A stretch of DNA of 64,000 nucleotides from 13-2-20CM-66-19 sp036273735 (GCA_036273735.1 DASUHA010000023.1:6376-70375), one strand, 5' to 3'. Shown: positions 43,434 through 52,862, numbered from the stretch's first letter. The notes: a model not told the origin generated them from the letters alone. Program-made: numbers and translations.

Positions 43434-43572
43434 AGGCTTATTTCAAGCAAGCTTCGGACCCGCTGAAGGCCAAGGACCGCGGGGCGCGAGCCCCGCCGCG
43501 ACGAAGGTTGCCAGTGCGAGGCTCCATCGCCGATACTTCGGGTTCCAAAAATAAGTGCGGAGGTGCTCACCC

Positions 43573-43929
43573 GTGTCCCGGCCCAAGAACAATCCCGATC
43601 CCTCGCGCCGCTCCTTCCTGGCGACCGCCGCCGTGGCGGCCTCGGCCGCTATCGTGGGGCTGAGGCCACAGTCCGCCGGCGCCGCGGGCGAGAGCCTGCC
43701 GCATCTTTCCGCGAGTGATCCCCTCGCCAAATCGCTCGGCTATCAGGACGATGCCAAGAACGTCGATAAGTCTAAGTTCCCGACCTACAAGGCCGGTGAG
43801 CGCTGCGGCGTCTGCCGCTTCTTCCAGGGCAACTCGGGCGAAAAGGCCGGGTACGGCGGATGCCAGATCTTCGCCGGCTACTCGGTGAGCTCCGAGGGCT
43901 GGTGCGCCTCCTTCAACGCCAAGAGCTGA
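43573..43929 (+). CDS. High-potential iron-sulfur protein (HiPIP)
   Basis: 118 residues from the GTG at 43573, with GGAGGT eight bases upstream; a GTG at 43555 lacks this. A twin-arginine signal (SRRSFLATAAVAASAA) sends the folded protein to the periplasm. The mature part has four cysteines in the HiPIP order C-G-V-C, C after 15 residues, and the late GWC, with the aromatic YGGC context. HiPIPs bind one [4Fe-4S] cluster at high potential and carry electrons between the bc1 complex and terminal acceptors. It is monocistronic, with a terminator right after it. Confidence 0.9.
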   Translation: MSRPKNNPDPSRRSFLATAAVAASAAIVGLRPQSAGAAGESLPHLSASDPLAKSLGYQDDAKNVDKSKFPTYKAGERCGVCRFFQGNSGEKAGYGGCQIFAGYSVSSEGWCASFNAKS

Positions 43930-43943
43930 TTTCGCGCACTTTC

Positions 43944-43982
43944 GGGGCGCTCGCCCGGTCGCGGGGAGCGCCCCTGCTTGTT
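43944..43982 (+). terminator. Intrinsic terminator after the HiPIP gene
   Basis: Perfect 9-bp arms GGGGCGCTC (43944-43952) and GAGCGCCCC (43966-43974), then TGCTTGTT. Good stem, interrupted T-run. Confidence 0.6.
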
Positions 43983-44117
43983 GCCCATCATCCGGCGCGC
44001 TGAACCGGCGTCATTCCTGCCCGCTATACATTCATTCCCCGTACGTGCTCGCGCCCGGCCGGGGCGGGACTACAATGGCGCCCAGCATCCCAGCTCATCA
44101 TCCGCCCGGAGATTTCC

Positions 44118-44777
44118 ATGTCATTGAGAATCGGCGACCTGGCCCCCGACTTCACGGCCGACACCACCCAGGGACGCATCAACTTCCACGAGTGGATCGG
44201 CAACAGCTGGGCGATCCTCTTCTCGCATCCCAAGGACTTCACGCCGGTGTGCACCACCGAGCTCGGCTACATGGCCCGCCTGAAGCCGGAGTTCGAGGCC
44301 CGCAACACGAAGATCCTGGGCTTGAGTGTCGACCCGGTCGAGGACCACAAGCGCTGGTCGAAGGACATCGAGGAGACGCAGGGGGCGCCCGTCTATTACC
44401 CGATGATCGGGGACCCGGAGCTCAAGGTGGCGAAGCTCTACGACATGTTGCCGGCCGAGACTACTGGCGAGGCCAAGGGGCGCTCGCCGAACGACAACGC
44501 CACCGTGCGCTCGGTGTTCCTCGTGGGACCGGACAAGAAGATCAAGCTCGTCCTCACCTATCCGATGAGCGTCGGCCGCAATTTCGACGAAGTGCTGCGT
44601 GCGCTCGATGCCCTGCAGCTCAACGCGAAGCACAGCGTTGCGACGCCGGTCAACTGGAAGCGCGGCGATGATGTGATCATCCCGACTTCCATTCCCGACT
44701 CTGAAGCGAAGACGAAGTTTCCCGCGGGCTGGAAGGCCCTGCGGCCGTACCTGCGGCTCACACCACAGCCGAAGTAA
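44118..44777 (+). CDS. 1-Cys peroxiredoxin (Prx6 type)
   Basis: 219 residues. The peroxidatic Cys is in DFTPVCTTEL; no resolving Cys of the 2-Cys pattern is present in the C-terminal part. The length and the C-terminal PVNWKRGDDVIIPTSI are typical of the bacterial Prx6 branch. It reduces hydrogen peroxide and alkyl hydroperoxides in the cytosol with an external thiol. Ribosome site GGAG lies just upstream. Single gene, with a hairpin behind it shared with the convergent lipoprotein gene. Confidence 0.95.
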   Translation: MSLRIGDLAPDFTADTTQGRINFHEWIGNSWAILFSHPKDFTPVCTTELGYMARLKPEFEARNTKILGLSVDPVEDHKRWSKDIEETQGAPVYYPMIGDPELKVAKLYDMLPAETTGEAKGRSPNDNATVRSVFLVGPDKKIKLVLTYPMSVGRNFDEVLRALDALQLNAKHSVATPVNWKRGDDVIIPTSIPDSEAKTKFPAGWKALRPYLRLTPQPK

Positions 44778-44783
44778 GACGCC

Positions 44784-44812
44784 GGTCCGGGGGCGATTCC
44801 GCCCCTCGGACC
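44784..44812. terminator. Strong hairpin between convergent genes
   Basis: GGTCCG...CGGACC with an inner GGGGCG/CGCCCC stem around an ATTC loop and one bulged T, 12 pairs. No U-tract on either side, so a bidirectional but imperfect terminator. Confidence 0.5.
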
Positions 44813-44818
44813 GCTATC

Positions 44819-45151
44819 TCAAGGGACGCCGATACCCGTCGGCTCCGCGGTCTCCGTTCCTTTCGGACCGCAGCCCCGCGTCCACGAGACGCTTTTGATG
44901 ATGCCGTTCGCATCCGTGCGGGCCGTGACGGTACAGCCGTCCAGGTTGTACTGATCGAACCGCCAGGTGGCCTTTCGCCCGCCGCCGACGGTGGTGATGT
45001 CCCAGGGCGCGCTCCAGTGAATCTCGAGCTCGGACAGCGATTTGCCGACATAGCCGGCCGCGGTCTCCGAGGGATAGTGCTGGGGCGGTGAGGCACAGGC
45101 GCTCGCAAGGAGTCCCATGGCGAGCCCGATGAGTCCTGATCGTAGAGGCAT
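44819..45151 (-). CDS. Small outer-membrane lipoprotein, unknown function
   Basis: 110 residues from ATG 45151. A signal ending LLASAC (lipobox Cys) is followed by a ~75-residue domain that begins VGKSLSELEIHWSAP and has KATWRFDQYNLDGC. That is the shape of small bacterial lipoproteins that fold as a beta sheet with one disulphide (Cys in LDGC and TRGCG). The family is not named. The 14-residue extension to 45193 is not needed. It lies 46 bp downstream of the GIDE gene and may share its transcript. Confidence 0.65.
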   Translation of the reverse strand: MPLRSGLIGLAMGLLASACASPPQHYPSETAAGYVGKSLSELEIHWSAPWDITTVGGGRKATWRFDQYNLDGCTVTARTDANGIIKSVSWTRGCGPKGTETAEPTGIGVP

Positions 45152-45196
45152 GCCGCGAGCATGCCTGAATCCGCTCCTGAGGACAGCCGCCATGGC

Positions 45197-46090
45197 CTAG
45201 CGCAGCAGCGCTTTCTGCGCCGCCCAGGCCGTCAATAACGCCAGCACGACGCTCGCCGCCAGCGCGAGCGCGGCGCGGTGCTTCTCACGGCTGACGAGAT
45301 GCTTGCCGTCGAGCGGCGCGATGAGAAAGGGCTCCCCGTGAGTCGTCTGTCCAACGACGCTTACGCGCGCGTCTTTCGAGGCAAGACTCGACTCGACCTG
45401 CTCTCGTGCGGCGGCACGCGCACTCTCCCATTCGTCGGCATCGAGGTGGCCGTCGTGATTGCGGTCGAACCTCGCGAGCAGTCCCGCCTGATCCTCCTTC
45501 CACCCGACGACGACCTTGCCCACCTCTCGCTCGATCGACTCGACCATCGAGCGAGAGCGCAGCTCACCGAGCACCGTCAGGTGCGCGCCCTGGCAGATCA
45601 GCCGCTCCGTGTAGCGATACTCCCGGTTCGGACTCCAGGTACGTCCTTCGAGCCCGGGCAGACACGCGGGCCGGGCCACATCGCCGTACCAGGTCTCGTG
45701 CGAGGTCGGAGTCACATCGGCGCCGACGGGGCCGATGAGGCACTCACCGCCGGCATCGCGCAGCGAAAAAGGTGCCACGCTGGCGGCGCGGTCGATGACA
45801 TTCCATTGGCTGCGGTTGCCGACCGAGGTGCGGTGCTCGATCTTGTAGTCCCACCACACGCAGGGCAGCCCGCTCAAAGGAGCGGCCATGGGTCCTTCCG
45901 GCGGGGGGCCCGCCTGTCCTTCCACATGGACGTAGCCTTGCGCGGCAGAACGGATCTGCGCGACGGGCGTATCTGCGGCGAAGTGATCGCGGCGCAGGCT
46001 GCTGAAGAAGCGATAGACGGCGTAGACCGTGCCGGCGGCCAGCAGGACTGCGAGTGCGAGGAAATCCGGCGCGAAGGCCTGCGACGTCAC
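45197..46090 (-). CDS. GIDE-domain membrane protein with EF-hand
   Basis: 297 residues starting with GTG that overlaps the lemA stop (GTGA). An N-terminal membrane helix (FLALAVLLAAGTVYAVYRFF), then a GIDE/MUL1-like domain (PLSGLPCVWWDYKIEHR, LTVLGELRSRS), and a C-terminal helix (ALALAASVVLALLTAWAA). Between them lies one canonical EF-hand loop DRNHDGHLDADE with Ca ligands at positions 1, 3, 5, 9 and 12. The domain order, two helices flanking a cytosolic or periplasmic part, matches eukaryotic MUL1 without its RING. Pairing with LemA is typical of bacteria. The EF-hand insertion is unusual in this family. Confidence 0.8.
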   Translation of the reverse strand: MTSQAFAPDFLALAVLLAAGTVYAVYRFFSSLRRDHFAADTPVAQIRSAAQGYVHVEGQAGPPPEGPMAAPLSGLPCVWWDYKIEHRTSVGNRSQWNVIDRAASVAPFSLRDAGGECLIGPVGADVTPTSHETWYGDVARPACLPGLEGRTWSPNREYRYTERLICQGAHLTVLGELRSRSMVESIEREVGKVVVGWKEDQAGLLARFDRNHDGHLDADEWESARAAAREQVESSLASKDARVSVVGQTTHGEPFLIAPLDGKHLVSREKHRAALALAASVVLALLTAWAAQKALLR

Positions 46091-46659
46091 TTGCTGAATG
46101 CCAGCCTCACATCGACATCCGCGGTCTGCGTGGAGTCGAACTTCAGGAGCCGGGCCGGCGAGAAGTTGAAGATGCCCGCGATGAACGCATCGGGGAATGT
46201 CTCGATGCGGATGTTCTGCGCGTTCGCGGCGTCGTTGTAGATCTCGCGGCGGTCGGCGATCGCCGTCTCGAGTGCGCTGATGCGGGCGGCGAGGTTACGG
46301 AACACGAGGTCGGCCTTCAGCTCGGGATAACGCTCGGCTACCGCGTAGAGGTTGGCGAGGCCGCTGCGCATGACACTCTCCGCTGCGCTGACCGAGGTCA
46401 CATCGCCCGAGGTGCGCGCCGTCTCCACGCGCGACCTTGCCTGGGTCACCCGCTCGAGCGTTTCGCGCTCGTGCTGCATGTAGCGCTTGCAGACCTCGAT
46501 GAGCTTCGGCAGCTCATCGTGCCGCTGCACCAGGAGCACGTCGATGTTGGACCAGGCGAGCTTCACCTCGTTGCGATTGCGCACGAGGCCGTTGTAGCTC
46601 GTGATCGTGAAGCCGATCGTCAGAACCAGGATCAGGACGAAGATCATCAGGCTCGTCAT
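46087..46659 (-). CDS. lemA: LemA-family membrane protein
   Basis: 190 residues. One N-terminal helix (MIFVLILVLTIGFTITSYNGLV) is followed by the LemA coiled-coil core NEVKLAWSNIDVLLVQRHDEL and the LANLYAVAERYPELKAD motif. LemA proteins are single-pass envelope proteins of unclear role, often coupled to a TPM- or GIDE-type partner. CGGAG precedes the ATG, and the 3' end overlaps the GIDE gene by four bases. Confidence 0.9.
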   Translation of the reverse strand: MTSLMIFVLILVLTIGFTITSYNGLVRNRNEVKLAWSNIDVLLVQRHDELPKLIEVCKRYMQHERETLERVTQARSRVETARTSGDVTSVSAAESVMRSGLANLYAVAERYPELKADLVFRNLAARISALETAIADRREIYNDAANAQNIRIETFPDAFIAGIFNFSPARLLKFDSTQTADVDVRLAFSK

Positions 46660-46869
46660 GTCTCACTCCGAATCCGGCGCGTGGCGCCGGTCGCAACGAG
46701 ACCGCAGTGTCCCAGAGCACACCCCGGAGCCGCCATCGAGAGCCCTTGAACTGTGCAGGGGGTAGCACTCCCCCGGCCGTGAAACGTGACGCGGCGACCA
46801 TTTTCCCGCTAAGATTCGCCTCCCAACCGCCGCCGATCCGGCACGGAACCTACAAACGCCAGGGGATCT

Positions 46870-48894
46870 ATGCGACTGCACCGCTTTGCCGTTTTGGGGC
46901 TTCTCCTGGGGCTTTCGGGGACGGCGCTTGCCGCCGGTGCGGCCCCGGATGGCGACTCGCTGCATTCGAGCTGGCTCGATCGGCAGACGAGTCCGTCGCA
47001 GAACTTCTTCGAGTTCGCCAACGGCGGTTGGCGCAAGAGTAACCCGGTACCCGCCGCCTACTCCACCTGGGGCACCTTCAACATCCTCCAGCTGCGCAAC
47101 CAGAAGGTGCTCCGCGAGCTCATTCAGAATGCGGCCAAGTCACATGGGGCGCCCGGCAGCCTCGAGCAGAAGGTCGGCGACTTCTACGCAAGCGGGATGG
47201 ACGAGACGCTCATCGAGAAGGTCGGGCTGAATCCGCTGTCGCCGGAGCTCGATGCCATCGCCGGCATTCGTACCCTTCCTGACCTCGAGCGTGAGGTGGC
47301 TCACCTGCAGCTCATCGGCGTCGATGCCATGTTCGGCTTCGGGCAGATTCAGGATTTCAAGAACTCCACGCAGGTCATCGGAATCGCCGCCCAGGGCGGC
47401 CTGGGCCTCCCGGATCGCGACTACTACCTCAAGCAGGACGCGAAGTTCAAGCAGATTCGCGCCGAGTACGTGGCCCACGTTGCGAGAACTCTGGAGCTCC
47501 TGGGCGAAGACAAGCAGCAGGGTGCGGCTGACGCCAAGACCATCATGACGATCGAGACGCAGCTTGCACAGGCGTCGATGTCGCGGGTGGAGGAACGAGA
47601 TCCGCGTGCCATCTATCACGTCATGAACCTGGTCCAGCTCGATCAGGCCACGCCGAATTTCTCCTGGAGCAACTATTTCCTCGAAATGGGCCATCCGGAG
47701 ATCAAGAGCATCAATCTCGCGATGCCGAAGTTCTTCGGCGCGCTCGGCAAAGAGCTGCGCAGCGTGCCCGTCGGTGAGTGGAAGGTGTACCTGCGCTGGC
47801 GCCTGATCGATGCCTTCGCGCCGTATCTCTCGAAATCCTTCGTCGATGAGGATTTCAAAATGCGCTCGGTGGTGACCGGGGCGCAGAAGCTGTTGCCTCG
47901 CTGGCAGCGGGTGGTGGGTGCCGAGGACGACGCGCTCGGCTTCGCCGTGGGCAAGCTCTACGTGGAGAAGGAGTTTCCGCCCTCTTCCAAGGCAGCGGTG
48001 CTCGACATCCTGCACAACGTGCGTGCGGCACTGAGGACGGATCTCGCGACACTGGCCTGGATGACCCCCGCGACCCGAGAGGCCGCGATCGCGAAGCTCG
48101 ACCTCATGGGCGAGCGCATCGGCTACCCCGATAAGTGGCGCGACTACTCATCGCTGCGCATCGATCGCGGGCCGTACGTGCTCAACGTCATGCGCGCCAA
48201 CGAGTTCGAGCAGAAGCGGGAAATGAACAAGATCGGCAAGCCGGTCGACCTCCAGGAGTGGCTCATGACGCCGCAGGAGGTGAATGCCTACTATTTCCCG
48301 CCCATGAACAACATCAACTTCCCGGCCGGGATCCTGCAGCCGCCGTTCTTCGATCCGAAGGCGCCGGTAGCCGTTAATTATGGCGCGGTCGGCTGGGTCA
48401 TGGGTCATGAGATGACTCACGGCTTCGATGATCAGGGGTCACAGTTCGACGGCCACGGCAACCTCAAGAACTGGTGGAAGCCGGAGGATGCCAAGCGCTT
48501 CCATGCCGCCACCGGTTGCATCTCGGATCAGTTCTCGACCTACACCGTGGATGGCGACTTTCACGTGCAGGGCAAGCTCGTCACCGGCGAGGAGACCGCC
48601 GATCTCGGCGGCATGATGCTGGCCTGGCGCGCATTCCATGCCTCGAGCGCCTACAAGAACGCCAGGACCGTCGACGGCTTCACCCCGGACCAGCAGTTCT
48701 TCCTCGGCGCCGCTCATGTCTGGGCGAGCAACATACGTCCCGCCGAGGCGCGCCTACGCGTCACTATCGACCCGCACGCGCCGGACCAGTACCGCGTGAA
48801 CGGCACCATGGCGAACCTGCCGCAGTTCCAGGACGCGTTTCATGTGCCTCCCGGCAGCCCCATGGCCAACGCCCATCGCTGCGTGATCTGGTAG
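46870..48894 (+). CDS. M13-family (neprilysin-like) zinc metallopeptidase
   Basis: 674 residues with a signal peptide (FAVLGLLLGLSGTALA). The zinc site is MGHEMTHGFDDQG, the third ligand lies in GEETADLGG (family ENxADxGG; here the Asn is Thr), and the substrate-binding VNGTMANLPQF and terminal CVIW are as in PepO/ECE-type enzymes. Cleaves peptides up to a few kDa in the periplasm or outside. Length is normal. It stands alone, divergent from lemA. Confidence 0.9.
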   Translation: MRLHRFAVLGLLLGLSGTALAAGAAPDGDSLHSSWLDRQTSPSQNFFEFANGGWRKSNPVPAAYSTWGTFNILQLRNQKVLRELIQNAAKSHGAPGSLEQKVGDFYASGMDETLIEKVGLNPLSPELDAIAGIRTLPDLEREVAHLQLIGVDAMFGFGQIQDFKNSTQVIGIAAQGGLGLPDRDYYLKQDAKFKQIRAEYVAHVARTLELLGEDKQQGAADAKTIMTIETQLAQASMSRVEERDPRAIYHVMNLVQLDQATPNFSWSNYFLEMGHPEIKSINLAMPKFFGALGKELRSVPVGEWKVYLRWRLIDAFAPYLSKSFVDEDFKMRSVVTGAQKLLPRWQRVVGAEDDALGFAVGKLYVEKEFPPSSKAAVLDILHNVRAALRTDLATLAWMTPATREAAIAKLDLMGERIGYPDKWRDYSSLRIDRGPYVLNVMRANEFEQKREMNKIGKPVDLQEWLMTPQEVNAYYFPPMNNINFPAGILQPPFFDPKAPVAVNYGAVGWVMGHEMTHGFDDQGSQFDGHGNLKNWWKPEDAKRFHAATGCISDQFSTYTVDGDFHVQGKLVTGEETADLGGMMLAWRAFHASSAYKNARTVDGFTPDQQFFLGAAHVWASNIRPAEARLRVTIDPHAPDQYRVNGTMANLPQFQDAFHVPPGSPMANAHRCVIW

Positions 48895-48930
48895 GAAAGG
48901 CTGGTGCGACGGGATCGATGCGGCCGTCGC

Positions 48931-49587
48931 TCAGCGGCCGACGAGGACCATGCAGAAGCCATCGTAGCCCTTGGCGCCGACAGTCTGGATGGAGGTGGCC
49001 GACACGCGCGGCTCTGCCGCGATGTCCTCATAGAGCTGACGCACGCCCCGCACCAGAAAATCGGTGGTCGCAGCGTCGATGACCTTGCCATCCCGGATGA
49101 CGTTGTCGAACACCATCACACTACCTGGGCGTGACAGCTCGAGGCAGGCCCGGAAATAGTCCGGGTAACCCTCCTTGTTGGCATCGATGAAGAAGAAGTC
49201 GAAGGGACCGTTGAGTGCGGGCATCAGGTCGAGCCCGGCGCCTACCCGGACCTCGGTCACCTCCGCGAGGCCCGCGCGGGCGATGTTGGCCCGTGCCACC
49301 TCGGCATGCTTGGGGTTGTATTCCAGTGTGACGAGCCGGCCCCCTGCCGGCAGAGCTCGCGCCAGCCAGATGGCGCTGTAGCCGCCCAGGGTGCCGATCT
49401 CCAGGATGCGGCGTGCCCCCATGGCCCGCGCCATGAGCTCGAGGAGCTTGCCTTGCGCCGCGGTTACGGCAATCTCAGGAAGGCCTGCGGCCTGACTGGC
49501 CTCGAGCGCGTCGGCGAACGCAGGATCGGGCCGCACGATGAGATCGTCGAGGTAATCATCGACAGCGGTCCAGGTCTTTTGGCTCAT
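48931..49587 (-). CDS. Class I SAM O-methyltransferase (caffeoyl-CoA/catechol OMT family)
   Basis: 218 residues from ATG 49587 (GAGGAG upstream); the frame to 49665 adds a weakly coding 26 residues. The SAM motif is RILEIGTLGGYSAIWLA, followed by GRLVTLEYNPKHAEVA and the metal-ligand region FDFFFIDANKEGYPDYF, with a final VFDNVIRDGKV. Such enzymes methylate catechol-type hydroxyls with a divalent metal. It is a single leftward gene. Substrate unknown. Confidence 0.9.
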   Translation of the reverse strand: MSQKTWTAVDDYLDDLIVRPDPAFADALEASQAAGLPEIAVTAAQGKLLELMARAMGARRILEIGTLGGYSAIWLARALPAGGRLVTLEYNPKHAEVARANIARAGLAEVTEVRVGAGLDLMPALNGPFDFFFIDANKEGYPDYFRACLELSRPGSVMVFDNVIRDGKVIDAATTDFLVRGVRQLYEDIAAEPRVSATSIQTVGAKGYDGFCMVLVGR

Positions 49588-49743
49588 GGCCCTGCTCCTC
49601 TTCGGGGTCTCGAGTGACTCACGTCTAAGTTCTATTCCTGCCGCTGGTCTTTCAAACCGCGACATGACGATAATTCGCCGCGCTCGTCCCTGATCCTGCG
49701 GTTACCCGGCCAAACCACCACTCTTGCGCCACAAAGTCAAGCC

Positions 49744-50352
49744 GTGACGCTGAAACACATCCTGCGGGGCTTTACCGTCGCCGCCACCTGCCGAGCCGGC
49801 CTCCTCTGCCTTGCGCTCGCGACCCTCCTCACGGCCCCAGGGGCCTTCGCCGCCACGACCCCGGCAGCCCCCGCACGAGGCGGTAAATGCACCCTCCTCC
49901 TGGGAGGCGGTGGCACCGTCACGACCAGCGATGACGTGAATAGCCGCTGGTTCGTCGTCAACAGTGCCATCTCGAAGGCGCTGATGACCGATCTGAGCGC
50001 CGATGGCTACCGCATCATCGACTTCATCGTGGATATTCGCGATGTCGACCAGCGGGCAGCCGCGATGATGCAACAACTGCATGCCGCCGGTTGCGAGCAG
50101 GTCATCGAGGTGGGCGATGAGCTTCGGGGAAGCGTCGCACAACCCCAGGTCGTCTCGCGTTTCGCCTTCGTGATCTCCGTCCTGCAACCGAAGGTCGACC
50201 CCACCGCTCCGCGGACGCTTCAGGTGGGTGGGACGTATCAGAAGGACTACGAATACCCGATGACCGCCGAAGTCCTGCAGGCGCTGTCGGTGAGCCAGCT
50301 CGCCAAGACGATGGCGACCGACCTCGAGCATGCCGGCGCACTGCAGAAATGA
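49744..50352 (+). CDS. Secreted hypothetical protein
   Basis: 202 residues starting with GTG. A signal peptide ends at GAFAATTPA. The mature part opens CTLLLGGGGTVTTSDDVNSRWF, alternates strands and helices (IIDFIVDIRDVDQRAAAMMQQLHAAGCEQVIEV), and has two cysteines. I do not recognise a family. The start lacks a strong ribosome site. It precedes the VOC gene by 64 bp. Confidence 0.65.
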   Translation: MTLKHILRGFTVAATCRAGLLCLALATLLTAPGAFAATTPAAPARGGKCTLLLGGGGTVTTSDDVNSRWFVVNSAISKALMTDLSADGYRIIDFIVDIRDVDQRAAAMMQQLHAAGCEQVIEVGDELRGSVAQPQVVSRFAFVISVLQPKVDPTAPRTLQVGGTYQKDYEYPMTAEVLQALSVSQLAKTMATDLEHAGALQK

Positions 50353-50416
50353 CGGCGATGCCGTCGTAGTCCCCGTACAATTAACGGTTCCGTAATGCGC
50401 AGTACCGGGGGGCGCC

Positions 50417-50797
50417 GTGCTGACCTATGCAACCGTGGGCTCGAACCGACTCACCGAAGCCAAGGCGTTCTACGACGCATTGTTGCCAGGCGCCGGCCTC
50501 ACTCGGATGTTCGAGCACCCCTCGGGAGGGCGAACCTATGGCAAGGACGGCCGGGTCGTGTTTGCAGTCATGGCCCCTTACGACAAAGGTCCGGCGACGG
50601 TGGGCAACGGCACCATGATCGCGTTTCACCTTGAAACGCCGGACGCCGTAACAGCTTTCTACAGGAAGGCGCTGGAGCTCGGGGCGAAGGACGAGGGAGC
50701 TCCCGGGTATCGAGGTGGCTCGCCCTTCTTCATGAGTTACTTCCGCGATCTCGATGGGAACAAGCTGTGCGCGTATCACCAGGGGCAGTCCGTCTAG
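50417..50797 (+). CDS. VOC-family (glyoxalase-like) protein
   Basis: 126 residues, GTG start. The beta-alpha-beta-beta-beta VOC unit is clear: LTYATVGSNRLTEAKAFYDALL, then FRDLDGNKLCAYH with the C-terminal metal-ligand pattern DLDGNK. It belongs to the broad glyoxalase/bleomycin-resistance/dioxygenase group, and the substrate cannot be told. Its stop overlaps the opposite-strand epoxide hydrolase end by four bases. Confidence 0.85.
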   Translation: MLTYATVGSNRLTEAKAFYDALLPGAGLTRMFEHPSGGRTYGKDGRVVFAVMAPYDKGPATVGNGTMIAFHLETPDAVTAFYRKALELGAKDEGAPGYRGGSPFFMSYFRDLDGNKLCAYHQGQSV

Positions 50798-52107
50798 CGA
50801 GCCCTCGCCAGGCCGCTGACGCAAGGGTTGGCTGCAGGCTTGATACAGCCATTCGCCTCGAGCCTTGCAAAGAAGCTCCTGATGTCCCCTACCAGGAGAT
50901 CCGGCTGCTCGAGCGCGGCGAAGTGGCCACCCTTCGGCATCTCAGTCCTTTGCACGACGTTGTATAGCGGGTCGATCCAGCGCTCGGGCGGCGTGGCGAC
51001 TTCCTTCGGGAACACGGCGTAGCCGACCGGAGTCTGCAATCGCGGGGGAACGACGGCCTTATCGAAAAGCCGGTCCTCGCGGTAGATGCGCATGGAGGAA
51101 TTTATAGTGCCCGTCACCCAATAAAGGGTCACGTCCGTGAGGAACGTGTCACGATCCACCGCGTGCAGGAAGTCACCATCGTTGTCGGTGAGGTCCTGAA
51201 ACCTCTCGGTCATCCAGGCGAGCCACCCCACCGGGGAATCGGTCAGTGCGTACGCAATCGTCTGCGGCTCGCTTGCCTGAAGCCCGAAGAACGCGCTTCT
51301 GCCCTCGTCCCACCATTGACTGTAGCGTCGGCGCTCCTCGGCGGTCAGTTGTTTCACCGCACCCGGGCTCGGGGGCCTGAGAATGGGAAGGAGGTTCAAA
51401 TGGAGCCCAATGACATGGGCGGGAGCCTGCCGCGCCATCTGTCGGGCGACCTCGGAGCCCCAGTCCCCGCCCTGAATGCCGTATCGCGAGTAGCCGAGGC
51501 GATCCATCAGGACGATGAGGGCTTTTGCCATCCGCATCGTGCCCCAGCCTCGAGTCGTCGTCGGCCCGGAGAAGGCGAAGCCGGGAAGCGATGGGACGAT
51601 GACGTCAAAAGCCGGCGTATGGCGGTCCTTCGGATGCGTGAGCGGCTCGATCACACCCAGGAACTCGGCGAAAGAGCCCGGCCATCCATGAATCAACATC
51701 AACGGTATGGCATCCGGCCGTGGTGAGCGCTCATGAATGAAAAAAATCGTCTGTCCGTCGATCTCGGTCGTGAACTGATCGAGGCGATTGATGCGCGTCT
51801 CTTCGGCGCGCCAGTCGTAGCCATTCTGCCAGTAGCCTGCGAGCGCGCGGACTTTGCTGATGTCGGCGCCATACTCCCACCTCGTGCCTGGCAGTTGGTC
51901 GGGCCATCGGGTCTCCGCCAGGCGGTGCCGCAGATCGTCGAGCACGCTCTGAGGAATATGAATCTTGAAGGGCTTGATTGCGGCGGGCTTCGCAACCGCA
52001 TTTTGGGCATGGCCGATCTGCACCGCCGCCAGGAGAGCCAACACTGTGGCCAGGGTGCTGATCGTCCAAAAGATGGTGCCACGACCCGACTTCGGTTCAA
52101 CATTCAT
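50794..52107 (-). CDS. Epoxide hydrolase (alpha/beta fold, EHN domain)
   Basis: 437 residues with an N-terminal signal or anchor (WTISTLATVLALLAAVQIGHAQ). The EHN domain starts KPFKIHIPQSVLDDLRHRLAETRWP. The hydrolase has oxyanion HGWPGSFAEF, nucleophile Asp in QGGDWGSEVA and the late His in GGHFAALEQPDLL, the pattern of juvenile-hormone/microsomal-type epoxide hydrolases. Export suggests action on external epoxides. Length is normal for the family. It is a single leftward gene. Confidence 0.9.
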   Translation of the reverse strand: MNVEPKSGRGTIFWTISTLATVLALLAAVQIGHAQNAVAKPAAIKPFKIHIPQSVLDDLRHRLAETRWPDQLPGTRWEYGADISKVRALAGYWQNGYDWRAEETRINRLDQFTTEIDGQTIFFIHERSPRPDAIPLMLIHGWPGSFAEFLGVIEPLTHPKDRHTPAFDVIVPSLPGFAFSGPTTTRGWGTMRMAKALIVLMDRLGYSRYGIQGGDWGSEVARQMARQAPAHVIGLHLNLLPILRPPSPGAVKQLTAEERRRYSQWWDEGRSAFFGLQASEPQTIAYALTDSPVGWLAWMTERFQDLTDNDGDFLHAVDRDTFLTDVTLYWVTGTINSSMRIYREDRLFDKAVVPPRLQTPVGYAVFPKEVATPPERWIDPLYNVVQRTEMPKGGHFAALEQPDLLVGDIRSFFARLEANGCIKPAANPCVSGLARAR

Positions 52108-52299
52108 CTTGGGAATCCCCCGACAACCCTACCGAACGTGCCCGCAGCCCGCCGCAATTATTGTGACTGCGATCTCTTCACACTAATCGTTCACCGTATG
52201 GTGATGTATTCAGCATTCCGAAGCAAGGCTCACGCGTCTTCTCTGCTCGGCGGGACATGGTAGGCTGTGTCCAGCCGCCGGGAAAAACGGAGAGAAGCG

Positions 52300-52785
52300 A
52301 TGGCCAAGAACGTGATTTGTCTCTGGTACGACGGTGCAGCAGAAGAGGCTGCCAGGTTTTACGCCAAGACTTTTCCGAACAGTGCCGTGACGGCAGTTCA
52401 CCATGCCCCCGGTGACTACCCGGCGGGCAAGCAGGAACAGGTGCTCACGGTCGAGTTTACGGTGCTGGGCGTGCCATGCCTCGGCCTCAATGGCGGTCCG
52501 GCCTTCAGGCACAGCGAAGCCTTCTCATTTCAGATCATCACCGAGGACCAGGCCGAGACCGACCGCTACTGGAATGCCATCGTCGGTAACGGCGGTGTCG
52601 AGAGCGCATGCGGGTGGTGCAAGGACAAATGGGGCCTCTCCTGGCAGATCACCCCGCGCGTATTACTGGATGCCATAACCGATTCGGATCGCGCCGCCGC
52701 GAAGCGCGCCTTCGAGGCGATGATGAACATGGGCAAGATCGACATCGCCACGATCGAGGCAGCCCGACGCGGATCTGCTCGCTGA
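52300..52785 (+). CDS. VOC-family protein (PhnB/3-demethylubiquinone methyltransferase-like)
   Basis: 161 residues from ATG 52300, with GGAGAG upstream; the ATG at 52267 adds eleven charged residues. The sequence is the common PhnB-type VOC protein: VICLWYDGAAEEAARFYAKTF, VEFTVLGVPCLGLNGGPAF, FSFQIITEDQAETDRYW, and WGLSWQITPRVL. Despite annotation habits no methyltransferase is implied. Single gene. Confidence 0.85.
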   Translation: MAKNVICLWYDGAAEEAARFYAKTFPNSAVTAVHHAPGDYPAGKQEQVLTVEFTVLGVPCLGLNGGPAFRHSEAFSFQIITEDQAETDRYWNAIVGNGGVESACGWCKDKWGLSWQITPRVLLDAITDSDRAAAKRAFEAMMNMGKIDIATIEAARRGSAR

Positions 52786-52862
52786 ATTCCAGAGCGCGCT
52801 GCTTCGCCCCATCCTGATCCATCGCCCGTTCCGCCCTCAGCGGCGAGTCAGCGCCTGTGGGA

